Positions 33,200-43,392 of a stretch of 64,000 nucleotides of DNA are shown here, in pieces. The stretch covers positions 107,621 through 171,620 of the forward strand of contig JADGJG010000001.1 in NCBI GenBank assembly GCA_027596195.1, read 5' to 3'. Position 1 is the stretch's first letter. Each line of letters starts with the position of its first letter. The notes beneath the pieces were generated by a model. The model saw only the letters and a list, made by a program, of their open reading frames with translations. It searched no databases and was not told where the DNA came from. The DNA comes from Podochytrium sp. JEL0797. Lineage: Eukaryota > Chytridiomycota > Chytridiomycetes > Chytridiales > Chytriomycetaceae. Position numbers and translations under genes: made by a program.

Positions 33200-33429
33200 A
33201 CTGTCCGCCGGAGCTGTCGTTTGATCACAACGATGCCTTTTCGATTTCTCTTGGAGTCTGATATGATTGCTTCTGGGAGTGGTGCAGTGTGTGCAATCGA
33301 ATAATGAGTTCTTTTAGGTGCTTTTGGCGAGGGGTGTTTTTTTTTGCTGTTTCAGTCTCAAAAGATACTGCTTTGCGAGATTGGTTTACTTTTTTTACTG
33401 CGTCCAAACACGATGGAATAACGAAACAA

Positions 33430-35224
33430 TTATTGATTTTCACTCTCCTTCAAACGCAATTCCTCAGCTTTTGCATCCTCAATGACCTTCTTCACCATCT
33501 CATCCCGCCATTCCAATTCCACCGTCTCCAACGACACTGGATCCTTCACAGATCCATCCTCCAACTTCTCCATGTCCAACAAGATGTACTCTTCAATCCA
33601 ATCCGCCACTTCCTCTATAATCGCGGACGAGACCACATTGGAGAAATCAACACACTCGAGCACCGTCCTGCGCAAGAGAAGCTTGTCAAACTCGGCCAAA
33701 ATCATGGATCGGCTTTCGAGGTCTTGTTGGATGGAATGGATCGATTTGGAAACACATTGCGTGGATGCGACAAGGCCGAGATGTCGCAACCGCAATTTTG
33801 CGTTGTCAATTTGTAGCACCGAGTGTTGGGTGTGAATTCTGCAATAAAAAAAATGAGACGGATCTTGAGCTGGAAATAACGCGAGTTTTTCAAACCTGTC
33901 AAACGCCGTCAAACACCTGAAAAACATCCCCACCGTTTTGCAATTATGGTACACAATTGTATCCGAATCCACAAACTCTCGTGTATGTGTCTCCTTGTAC
34001 CAGGCGCGCAAATTTGTCTCCCGGTAATGTATCCCACTCTCGCGCATGTAATAGGCAAACTGGTGGTCCTCCGGTCCTTCCAAATTTCCGGCCAACAACG
34101 GCACGGGGCTGAAATAAATCCATTCCGTCACTGCTGCGCTTGCAAGGTACAGCATTCCATGCGAAATGTACATATTCCCGTGCTTTTTGTCGGGCACGTA
34201 AATGAACGCACCGAGCCAATGGCTCTTCTTTTCCTCCGCTTCACGCACGTGGTGGGCGAGAACGGGGAGGTTGATCATTTCATCGTCGTCCCCTTTTCCG
34301 GCAAAGAGATACCGTTTGCACCATTTTTGGGGCAGAATGGGGTGTGGCGCGTACATGAGGGTACGTGCGTGTTTGAACCAGTCGTATACTTTGCCGTTGT
34401 TCATTCCTTCTTCGCGGTCTGTTACGATAGTGTCTTCAGGATGCATCGCGAGTTCCATTTGGACTTGAGTTTGATGTTCGTGGGACCCGCCCTTTCCGAA
34501 AATAAACTGCACGAAAAATCAGAAAACCGCGTTCAATCACAAGAATAGTTCTTCGTACTCACCACAAAATCAATCCGATCCTCTTCCGCCATCCCCGCAT
34601 TCACGAGCCGATACTTTTCCCTCAAATAATTCCTCCTCGCCGTACTCGCCAACGAAGGAGCACTAAAAATCCCTACCACCGCCGGCCTCGCGACTGCACA
34701 TCCTTCCGTTTCGACCTCCAAAACAGCATGCCTTCGCGATTCGTGTTCCGCCATTGGAACGAGATACAACAGATTATGCGGTGGAACCACGGCGGGTGGA
34801 AACGCGGCGTCTGTTTGTCGATTCTCGAGTTCATGTTGTGAAATGAGAGAGAAGGAGAAGAGGAGAAGTGTGCAGGCGGTGAGGAAGGTGATTGCGACTC
34901 CGCGTCGCAAGTCCAAATGGATCGGGCCTAGGCTTCAGAGGTGTCAACGAGGATGCATGATCAAGTCAAATAGAGAGATTCGGGGTGAATGAGCACATGG
35001 ATAACGATCCGAAAGAGAAAAGGTACGTCGTGTTTTTGTGAATGCGGCGCATCGGTTGAATTCGGATCGTCCGATTCGGATTTGTTTGGGGGACGGAGGA
35101 GCGAAACATCCAATCCAGAGAAAGAACGATCATGCGGGTCCGTAGTTTTAATATCATATGTTGTATATACGTACAATTGATGAGACTTTCCGCTGGCGTG
35201 TGATCGGAATTTCGCGAAGTGCAT
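33430..35224 (-). CDS. GT31-like type II membrane glycosyltransferase, copy 3
   Basis: Exons 35224-35175, 34932-34563, 34506-33896 and 33838-33430 give 479 aa, all in frame. The first intron is exceptionally long here (242 nt), the others 56 and 57 nt. Features: MHFAKFRSHAS tail, anchor GVAITFLTACTLLLFSFSLI, RPAVVGIFSAPSLASTARRNYLREKY, FIFGKGGSHEH, KGDDDEMINLP (metal site), EGPEDHQFAYYMRES, and the TVGMFFRCLTAFD end of the catalytic domain. Golgi location and transfer of a sugar from a UDP donor are inferred from the family. This is the best template copy in the cluster, because every motif is canonical. Confidence 0.85.
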
Positions 35225-35565
35225 TTGTCGCGCAAATAAAATAAAATTAAAAGTTTTGAAGTGCATGAAATGAAAGAAAGACGTTTTTCGCCGCAGGATC
35301 ATTTTTTGATATTTATCTGGTCAGATGAAGAAAGAAATGTCCGAAACTTAAAGTTCTCCTCGTATGGCGTTTTGAGTGCATTGAGTTCACGCGTTCGTCC
35401 CACGTGCCCTTTTTTTATTTTAGATACATCCGTGCATACCCTGTGCACCGCCCGTTTCCCATGCCGCACATACATCTGAAACACGGTGTCCGAAAATTTA
35501 ACAACATCCGCCCCCCGGTTCTTCAAAATCTCGATTCACACACATATCGTATTCTAAAACCTCAT
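35225..35565. other. Intergenic between glycosyltransferase copies 3 and 4
   Basis: Upstream region of copy 3. It includes conserved bases shared with the 5' flank of copy 1 only close to the start codon. A short open frame on the minus strand has no recognisable features. Nothing else is seen. Confidence 0.4.
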
Positions 35566-37214
35566 TTATTTTCCCTCCTCCACTCCTTCCTCACCCCCAT
35601 GCTCCTCCTCTGCCTCCTCTCGCTGCTCCTCCCGCGTCTCATCCTCTTCCTCAACAACCCACACCTCCTCTTCGGCCTCCCTTCCTTCCTCCGCCCTCGC
35701 ATCCTCCAGCGCCCATTCCACCATCTGATCTCTCCACTCCCCCTCCACAGTCTCTACCGTCACGGGATCCCGCACTGCCCCGTTATCCATCTTCTCCAAA
35801 TCAAACATCACACGTTCCACCATCCACCCCACGATTTTATCAACAATCTCTCGTGAATCAACATGGGAATAGTCGATGCAGACTTGGAGGGTGGTTTGGA
35901 TGAGGAGGTGGTCGAGTTCAGCGAGGGGGATGGTTCGCGAGTCGAGGGTCTGACGGACGGAGGTCATGGTTTTGGAGATGCAAGAGGTGCTGGTTGTGAG
36001 TCCGAGTTGGTGGATCCGTGTTTGCGCGTTTTCGAGTTGAAGGAGCGGGTGGTGAATGTCAACGCTAAAAAGAGGAATGAGTAACCCTACGCAAAGAATC
36101 AAACCAAAAAGGGAATATCGAATTACCTATCAAACGCCGTCAAACACCGAAAAAACAACCCCACCGTTTTGCAATTGTGGTATACAATCGTCTCCGCATC
36201 CACCAACTGCCGCGTATGCGTCTCTTTATACCACCCCTCCCAATTCGAATCGCGATAATGAATCCCACTCTCTCTCATCAAATACGCAAACTGATGGTCC
36301 TCAGGTCCTTCCAGATTCCCTTCCAACAACGGAATCGAACTGAAATACATCCATTCCGTGACGGCCGCGCTCGCGAGGTAGAGCATGCCGTGGGAGAACC
36401 AGAGGTCGCCGTACTTTTCGTCTTCGACGTACATGAACGCGCCGAGCCAGTGGCTTTTCTTTTCTTCAGCTTCACGCACACGGTGGGAGAGGACGGGGAG
36501 GTTGATCATTTCGTCGTCATCGCCTTTACCCGCGTAGAGGTACCGTTTGCAGAATTTTTGTGGGCGGGTCGGGTGTGGTGTATACATGAGGGTACGTGCG
36601 TGTTTGAACCAGTCGTAGACTTTGCCATTGTTCATTCCTTCTTCGCGGTCCGTCACGATGGTATCTTGAGGGTGCATAGCAAGCTCCATTTGGACTTGAG
36701 TTTGATGTTCATGCGAGCCTCCTTTTCCGAAAATAAACTTTCCGCCTCGCGAATGAGCTTCTCACGCACACACAATCACAAACACACCATAAAAAAATAA
36801 ACTCACCACAAAATCAATCCGATCCTCTTCCGCCATCCCCGCATTCACGAGCCGATACTTTTCCCTCAAATAATTCCTCCTCGCTGTGCTCGCCAATGAA
36901 GGAGCGCTGAAAATTCCCACGACAGCAGGTCGCGGGACGCCACACCCGTCCGTTTCGACTTCCAGCACAGCTTCTAACCGCTCTTCGTGCTCGTCCGATG
37001 GAGCGAGTGTTAACAGGTTGCGAGGAGGCATGACGGCTACAGGGAAAGTGTACGCTGTGAACAGGGCTTCTCGAATGGGTGGAGTTGGGGTAGCGGATGC
37101 AGTGTGAATGGCGGATGCGTCCCGGTGAATCATGGTTGAAGTGAGGGTCATGAATGCGATAAGGATGGGTATCATGAGACAGAGGGCTGCTCGTCGGAGT
37201 GCGGGAGGGCTCAT
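35566..37214 (-). CDS. GT31-like type II membrane glycosyltransferase, copy 4
   Basis: Exons 37214-36807, 36737-36127 and 36064-35566 give 505 aa; introns are 69 and 62 nt. The N terminus is of the second type in the cluster (MSPPALRRAALCLMIPILIAFMTLTS anchor, no separate 50-nt first exon), shared with copy 6. Catalytic landmarks: RPAVVGIFSAPSLASTARRNY, KGDDDEMINLPVLSHRVREAEE, EGPEDHQFAYLMRESG. The last 45 residues are strongly acidic (EEEVWVVEEEDE..., EEAEEEHGGEEG). The catalytic exon is exactly 611 nt, as in copies 1, 3 and 6. Golgi glycosyltransferase by family. Confidence 0.85.
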
Positions 37215-37597
37215 TGTTTGTTGGGCGATTGGTCAGTCGAGTGAAATTTTTTTGAGGCTTCGAAAATTCGAATACAGATGGCTTGGCGTTTTTTTCGAGG
37301 CTTGAGAAGGGACTGGGCATGGTGCCTCGTCTCTCCACTAGGAAGATATGTTGATTGTGGTGGAAAGGAGGGTATTTGTCATATGATGTTGAGTAGAGGA
37401 AGAAGGAATAGAAATTTGATGATTACAAATCAGGTCACCTCCAGGAATTTTTTCAATCGAAACAACTCGCGACAACAATACACAGTGTCCACTCTCATTC
37501 TATAGTATTACTTTTCTTGAAGGTTCTTACACCCATGCACACATACAATTACAACACTCAAAAAAACCACCTCCCCATACCGCAGACGGCAAAACAC
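37215..37597. other. Intergenic between glycosyltransferase copies 4 and 5
   Basis: Upstream region of copy 4. No open frame with family resemblance, no repeat noted; A/T-rich near 37500. Confidence 0.4.
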
Positions 37598-39117
37598 TCA
37601 TTCCACAACCTCCTTCTCCTGCTTTGACAACCACAACAAATCCCCAAACTCGTTCCTCCCATCATAAGGATCCACAACCTTCCCATCCTCCCCCCTCTCC
37701 AACTCCCAAAACACCGTCTCAATCATCCTCGTCTTCTCCTCCTGCGTCAACCATACCCCATTCTCCTCGGCCTGGAACCCGATCGCGTACCAGAGCATCA
37801 TGTCGTTGAAGACAGACATTTGGACGTGTTGGTGGGGCGCTTTGCGGAGATCTTGTTGGACTTCGGTGATTGCTTTTTGGACAATGGTGGGGTCGAGGAT
37901 GAGGCCGAGTTGGCGGAGTCGTTCGGTGGCGGGTTCGAGGGTCAGGAGTTCGCTGTTTTTGTCGATACTGGTGGGAGTGTGTGTGTGTGTGTGTGTATGG
38001 TGGTTAAAATTTGAGTCCTTCTGCCAACCAACGCCAAATTCGCCTCCACCCTCCAAACCCAACCAACAAAACAACAAACTCACATATCAAAAGCCATCAT
38101 ACACCGAAAAAACATTTCCAACGACTTACAAGGATGCATAATGATAGTCCCCGGATTCACAACCCACCGCTCTTTATGCGTCTCAAAGTAAAACGGTTTC
38201 CAATCCACGCGTTGCACGTCAATCTTGGATTCCGCCACAAGGTACGCAAACACGTGGTCTTCGTTTCCCACCATTTTTTCTTCGGGGATAATGGCGAATG
38301 CGATCCATTCGACTATATCCGGGGTCGCAAAGTAGAGTTGTCCATGCATGTAATCGTCTAACGGGAACCCGACGTATTGTGACTTTTTTTTCGGAAGCAT
38401 GCGGAGTGCGCGGGAGAGACGTGGGATATTGATCATTTCGTCGTCATCGCCTTTGCCGATATACGAGTACCGGAGACACCATTTGGAGGGGATGAAAGGG
38501 TGTGGGGCGTACATGATGTTTCCGGCGTGTTTGAACCAGTCGTAGACTTTGCCGTCGTTCATTGCTGAAAGAGTGATTTTGGGGTGAATGAGGTTTCTGG
38601 CAGGGAAGAGGGGGGGTTACGATACCTTCCATTCGCTCAGTGATGATGGTGTCTTCCTCGTGTTCCTCCATTTCCATCTGGACTTGGTACCGCTTCTCAA
38701 ATGTGTCACCGTTTCCAAAGATGAACTAGATTCCCTTTCAGATCACAGATCACTACTCCATCAAAAACACACTCACCACAAAATCAATCCTCTCACTCTC
38801 ACTCAACCGCGCATTCAACTCCTTATACTTCTGCCGCATATACTGCCTCCGCGCCGTATACGCGAACCCGGGGGACGCAAAGATACCCACAAGCGCCGGT
38901 TTGGGCTTTGGGCATCCGATCCATCCAACGTCCAAATGCGCTTCGTAGAGGTCGGGGCGTTTGGGGGCGGGTCGGAGCCGCAGGAGGGTTTCGACGGGGA
39001 GATCGACGTTGGGGGTTAGGGAGTGGAGGGCGAGGCGGGGCGGACGAGGAGGGCGAAGAGGGTGTAGAGCGTGGCGAGGGCGAGGAGGGTGGCGACAAAG
39101 AGTCGCTTGTATTCCAT
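37598..39117 (-). CDS. GT31-like glycosyltransferase, divergent copy 5, with an apparent frameshift near the start
   Basis: Exons after the first intron splice cleanly: exon 1 ends at 38777, then 38725-38626, 38564-38084 and 37967-37598. One intron (38565-38625), within the ITERME/AMNDGK segment, is unique to this copy. Catalytic motifs: KPALVGIFASPGF, GKGDDDEMINIPRL, GNEDHVFAYL. The natural start is the ATG at 39117 (MEYKRLFVATLLALATLYTLFALLV, a good signal anchor). However, its frame ends after about 33 codons, while the lumenal domain (from LTPNVDLPVETLL) is in another frame that has no ATG. No GT-AG intron of suitable length joins them. Hence a 1- or 2-base lesion, or a sequence error in a GC-rich run near 39030. 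Confidence 0.65.
37977..37996 (+). repeat. (GT)10 microsatellite in an intron of glycosyltransferase copy 5
   Basis: Twenty bases of alternating GT, inside the 116-nt last intron (37968-38083), which explains part of that intron's extra length. Confidence 0.85.
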
Positions 39118-39271
39118 CTCCGTTTTTTGTTTTTTGGGGGAGGTGCAAGGACCTGTCACCTTGCCAGAAATCAGGCGTTGGAAAAAATATAAAAATAAAG
39201 AAAAAACATGTGAAAAGAAGAAAAGAAAAATTATTTATATTCCTTAGTGTGCGTTTCACCTCTCCGTTTCA

Positions 39272-39284
39272 CCCCCCCCCCCCC
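39272..39284 (+). repeat. C13 homopolymer between divergent glycosyltransferase genes
   Basis: Run of 13 C between the starts of copies 5 and 6, in a pyrimidine-rich stretch. Assembly length here may be unreliable. Confidence 0.7.
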
Positions 39285-39358
39285 TTTTCCCCCCCACTCT
39301 ACAAAACCTCTGAAACTCTTCCATCCATCTCCTTGAACTCCATTCACATCCACAAAAA

Positions 39359-40949
39359 ATGAGCCCGCCCAATCTCCGACAAGGAATCCTCTGCCTCATT
39401 CTCTCCTGCACCATCACCCTCATGATTCTCACATCCACACTCCACCGAAACACTGTAAAACACCACCCCTTGACCCATATGACGAATGCCACACCCTCCT
39501 GGTCTTTCCCAAACGCTGAGATTCCAACTCGAAACCTTTTGACTCTCGTTCCTGCAGTCAACGAAACAGATCGGTTCGAAGCCGTGTTGGATGTCGAAAC
39601 GGAGGGGTGTGGAATCGCGAGGCCGGCGGTAGTAGGAATTTTTAGCGCGCCAACGTTGGCAAGCACGGCGAGGAGGAACTACCTGCGTGAAAAGTATCGG
39701 GCTGTGCATGCAGGGATGGATCCAGAGGATCGAATTGATTTTGTGGTGAGTGAGAGGGTTTGTGTATTGTATAAGCTCATTCACGCATATAACAGTTCAT
39801 TTTCGGAATGGGATCGTCGCATGAACATCAAACCCAACTCCAAATGGAACTCGCCATGCACCCCACCGACACTTTCATAACGGACCGTCAAGAAGGAATG
39901 AACAACGGCAAAGTATACGACTGGTTCAACCACGCACGTACCCTCCTCTACGCGCCGCACCCAACGCTTCCCGACAAATGGTGCAAGCGCTATCTCTACG
40001 CGGGAAAGGGGGATGACGATGAAATGATTAATATTCCAGTGCTTTCGCGCCGTGTGCGCGAGGCGGAGGAAAAGAAGAGCCACTGGCTCGGCTATTTAAT
40101 GACCGCCCCCGATGCCAAGTACGGAACCTTGTACATTGCGCATGGAATGCTATACCTCGCAAGCGCATCCGTCACAGAATGGATCCATTTCATGCCTGCA
40201 ACTATATTAGAAGGAAATCTGGAAGGACCAGAGGACCATCAGTTTGCTTTCTACATGCGTGAGAGTCGTATTCAATTCCGAGAGACGAATTGGCAGGGGT
40301 GGTACAAGGAGACACATATGCGGCAGTTTGTGGATTCGGATACGATCGTGTACCATAATTGCAAAACGGGGGGGATGTTTTTTAGGTGTTTGACTGCGTT
40401 TGATCGGTAAGACCCGTGCCACTAAAACCTCTTTCTCCTTTCCCTTTTCATTTCATTAATCCCATTATTCTTGAAATTAGAATCGACATTCAAGACCCTC
40501 TCCTTGAACTCAATAACACCCAATCGCGGCTCCACCAACTCGGACTTACAACCACCACCGCCTGCGTTTCCAAAACCTTAAATTCAACCCGCGAATCTCT
40601 CCACTCCCGAACCATCATCCTCGCCGAACTCGACCACCTCCTGGTTCAAACGGCCCTGCGAGAGTGCATTGATTTCTCAAGTGCCGAGTCGGCGGAGGTG
40701 ATGGACAATTTCGTGAGTCGGATGGTTGAACGCGTGTTGTTTGATTTGGTCAAGATGGAGGACGGGGCTGTGCGAGAAGCAGTTTCGGTGGAAGCTTTGG
40801 AGAGGGAGTGGAGGTATGAGGTGGCCACTAGGGCATTGGAGCTTGCAAGGATGGAGGAGGAGAGAGGGAAAAGTGTGGAAAGCGCGGATTGGATTATTCC
40901 TAGCTTATTTTTTCCTCTCAGTGACGTATTATCTGTATTTATAAATTGA
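39359..40949 (+). CDS. GT31-like type II membrane glycosyltransferase, copy 6
   Basis: Exons 39359-39745, 39796-40406 and 40481-40949 give 488 aa; introns are 50 and 74 nt. This is the only copy on the plus strand, head-to-head with copy 5 (241 bp between starts). N terminus MSPPNLRQGILCLILSCTITLMILTS is the copy-4 type anchor. Landmarks: RPAVVGIFSAPTLASTARRNYLREKY, KGDDDEMINIPVLSRRVREAEE, EGPEDHQFAFYMRES, GGMFFRCLTAFDR. The C-terminal helix is Glu/Arg-rich and then ends in a hydrophobic stretch (IIPSLFFPLSDVLSVFIN) that no other copy has. It may be read-through after loss of an ancestral stop codon. Confidence 0.85.
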
Positions 40950-40976
40950 AAAATACTCCCTCATTTTTTTCCTCTG

Positions 40977-41882
40977 ATGAAAGTGCAACCCTCGCACCTC
41001 TCCAACTATGCGATCCGACTCACCCCCGGGGTCAAACGGCACGGGTACTTTTCGTCGTTTCCAAATGCGCCCTGGCACGAGCGCCACTTTCTGATGCCAC
41101 TCCGCCTCAAAATGGCATTTGGCGCTGGCCTTGGTTTTTGCAAGCACCGGTTTGGGGCATCTTTCTTCCCTTCTTCCTTCTCTTCTGGCGTAGCAGACTT
41201 TGCGTTTCCTTCAGTGATTTCTCTGCTGAGCGGATGGAACGGCTTAAGCGACACTTTACTCGGGCGCCTCGTCGCGGCGCCGCTTCTCGAACAACTGAAA
41301 CAAAAACACCAAAGCCTCACTGCCCTTGGCCTCGTCCTACACCTCGTCTGGCACAAAAACAATGACGCGGTCATCGTGGTGGACCCAAAACACTTTTGGA
41401 TCTCGTTTGGCGAACAACAAAGAGTCTCAACCACCCTGCTCAGAGGTCCCATCGTGAACAGATACCACACTGTCGCATTCACAAGAGACGTCGTCACGAA
41501 CGAGTTGCAGACACAAAAGGACCTCGCCATATTCCGCGAAATCTGCTTCGAATACATTTGCAAACGCGGGGATCTGATTGACGACGAAGACAGCGACGCC
41601 GTCATGGACAGACTCCCCGATTTCCAATGGAAGCGCGACATTATGCTCCAAGGACAGCGCGTTGCCGTCGATTCGACCGTCTCTGGCGCCACGATCGAAT
41701 ACAAGCTCTCCAAATTGGATAGTGGGGAGGTCGTCGAGTCGGGAGAGTTGGATGTCGAAGGAATGAGTGTGAGGATGGAATCGTCGCATTTTGTGCAAGA
41801 GTTTCCTGAAAATGGGACTTGGAAAGTGGCCGATTTGGACAACTTTTTGATTTATCCACGCGTGTTGGAGGAGGAGGAATGA
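40977..41882 (+). CDS. Hypothetical protein, single exon
   Basis: An uninterrupted frame of 301 aa; I do not recognise the family. From about residue 90 the composition is that of a normal globular protein, mixing alpha and beta character (ALGLVLHLVWHKNNDAVIVVDPKHFWISFG; KRDIMLQGQRVAVDSTVSG) and ending in acidic residues. The first 80 residues are Phe/Ser/Pro-rich (FFPSSFSSGVADFAFPSVIS) and might instead be 5' flank or a targeting region, so the true start could be the later ATG near 41113. The stop of glycosyltransferase copy 6 lies only 27 bases upstream on the same strand. Confidence 0.55.
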   Translation: MKVQPSHLSNYAIRLTPGVKRHGYFSSFPNAPWHERHFLMPLRLKMAFGAGLGFCKHRFGASFFPSSFSSGVADFAFPSVISLLSGWNGLSDTLLGRLVAAPLLEQLKQKHQSLTALGLVLHLVWHKNNDAVIVVDPKHFWISFGEQQRVSTTLLRGPIVNRYHTVAFTRDVVTNELQTQKDLAIFREICFEYICKRGDLIDDEDSDAVMDRLPDFQWKRDIMLQGQRVAVDSTVSGATIEYKLSKLDSGEVVESGELDVEGMSVRMESSHFVQEFPENGTWKVADLDNFLIYPRVLEEEE

Positions 41883-42007
41883 ATCGATTTGGTTTATTAA
41901 ATTATTAGTTTCGTTGTGAGTAAATTACAGAACGATTGTATTACGAAGCCAATTGGCCGGTTGCAGAAGAGAAACAAAACAAAAAAATACCACCAAAATG
42001 CAATGTT

Positions 42008-42853
42008 CTAACGCGTCGCCTTCCCACCACCTTTTCCCCCCTTCCCAACCCCCCCACCCTTCGCCAAACTCATCTTCCTCACCCTCATCATCCCCACCGG
42101 TCGATGATGCTTATGCAACTTCAAAAACAATCCACAAGCATTACACAACACATTCCCATTGCTCGCGTCACGCCTCCACACGGGGGTTTCCGTCGTACTG
42201 CAGTTCGTGCACTGCGATACATCGTTCGACACCTGTGCTTGATTCTGTGCCCGGATTTTGGCCATGTATGTGAACGGGTTGAAACTGGGTGGGTTCGGTG
42301 GAGACGTGGCACTCGCCGCATTCGCGGAAGAAGTCACGAGGGGAGAGGATGGGATGAACCGCGGGTAATGGTGGAACGCATCGTCCAAGCTCCTTGCCTT
42401 GGGAACCGTCACCGATTGAATCAGTGGAGTTCCATGCGGAGTGTTGTTGCAGCTCGCGCTTCTTCGTGAGGAGGACAGCGCGCTCGAGGTTTCTAGCAGA
42501 TATTGGTAAATGTCGAATTGGTCTTGCGGGATGAGGTTGCCGTCCGGAGCGGAGATGGTGGAGATGGTCGGGGTGTCGTTGGGTGTGAGGTCTTGCCGTG
42601 GGTCTTGCAACAAGATGGAGGTGTATTGCGGGGTCGGGAAATCTTGCATCATGTAGGACATCATCGTGGAGGCGTCGGGGTAGGTTGGGTACGACAACAT
42701 TATTGGCGGCGGCGGCTCGATGTAGGATGACGAGGGGGTTGGGTAGCGCATGGCAGCATGCGTGGAATGGTCAAACTCGAGCGAGGAAAGGTCATAGGTT
42801 GGTGGACAGGACGCTCCTCGGAACTCGGGTTCATTGACTTTCACGGCGGTCAT
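42008..42853 (-). CDS. GATA-type zinc-finger transcription factor
   Basis: Single-exon protein of 281 aa with one GATA finger near the C terminus: [38 protein letters not shown], spacing C-x2-C-x18-C-x2-C. It is followed by the basic tail [14 protein letters not shown]... that normally adds DNA contacts. The first 200 residues are Ser/Thr/Pro-rich and probably regulatory. Nuclear binding to (A/T)GATA(A/G) sites is expected. Fungal relatives control nitrogen, iron or light responses; the finger alone does not say which. The permease cluster nearby would be a natural nitrogen-regulated target, but no linkage is shown. The ATG at 42853 is the first real start; the longer frame upstream begins only with TTG. 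Confidence 0.88.
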   Translation of the reverse strand: MTAVKVNEPEFRGASCPPTYDLSSLEFDHSTHAAMRYPTPSSSYIEPPPPIMLSYPTYPDASTMMSYMMQDFPTPQYTSILLQDPRQDLTPNDTPTISTISAPDGNLIPQDQFDIYQYLLETSSALSSSRRSASCNNTPHGTPLIQSVTVPKARSLDDAFHHYPRFIPSSPLVTSSANAASATSPPNPPSFNPFTYMAKIRAQNQAQVSNDVSQCTNCSTTETPVWRRDASNGNVLCNACGLFLKLHKHHRPVGMMRVRKMSLAKGGGVGKGGKGGGKATR

Positions 42854-43392
42854 TCGAAAAGTGACAGGGGGGCTTGAGAGGCGGGAAGTTGACAAAAAAA
42901 TTCGCGGCTTTTTGCTTTTTTTGGCGGAGATGAGTTGGAAATGAAATTTTCAGAAAGCACGTGAGCGTTGCAGTGAGCGTGTCTCATTTGCAACAGAAAA
43001 TTCATTATAACACCTCCAGGAAGTCATTTTTAAGGTTCACATTTCTAAGTGGCATTCCTATTATAGCCACCTCGTTTCTTGAGAACGCAAATCAACTGCG
43101 AATGAGATTTCTAACGAGTCAGCCTGACTGCCTGCCATGTGCCGCAAAAAAAGTCGCACAAACTGCAAGGCGCACAAAACTGCCCGAAAAGGCGAAACCG
43201 TTAGGCAACGCCCGCCACCCGCGCCCCCCACCTCCCCACGTGACCCCCAACACACGCGGCACGGCTTGGAATCAGAAAAGGTGGACACGTGCACGTTTTC
43301 AAGACCGTACTACCTGCGAATGTAATATATCCCCGAGGCGTGGTGTAATTTTCAGATTATATGGTCTAGATAGTTCAGCTGAACATACGAAA
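42854..43392. other. Intergenic between GATA gene start and acyltransferase 1 stop
   Basis: 539 bp containing the presumed GATA-gene promoter. CACGTGAGCG (E-box core) lies at 42959, about 105 bases upstream of the start, and CACGTG-containing words recur near 43239 and 43285. Open frames over this region are unsupported. Confidence 0.35.

Noticed and set aside
37977..37996. (GT)10 run as a Z-DNA or regulatory element
   Set aside because: It sits in an intron and is better explained as a plain microsatellite; nothing else supports a function.
38777..39259. Starting glycosyltransferase 5 at 39259 with a hydrophobic leader
   Set aside because: The codon at 39259 is GTG and the frame has no ATG; the leader is A/T-rich flank translated by chance.
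43000..43380. Plus-strand frame over the 3' side of acyltransferase 1 as a gene
   Set aside because: The Arg/His/Pro-rich translation is the antisense shadow of the acyltransferase and of GC-rich flank.
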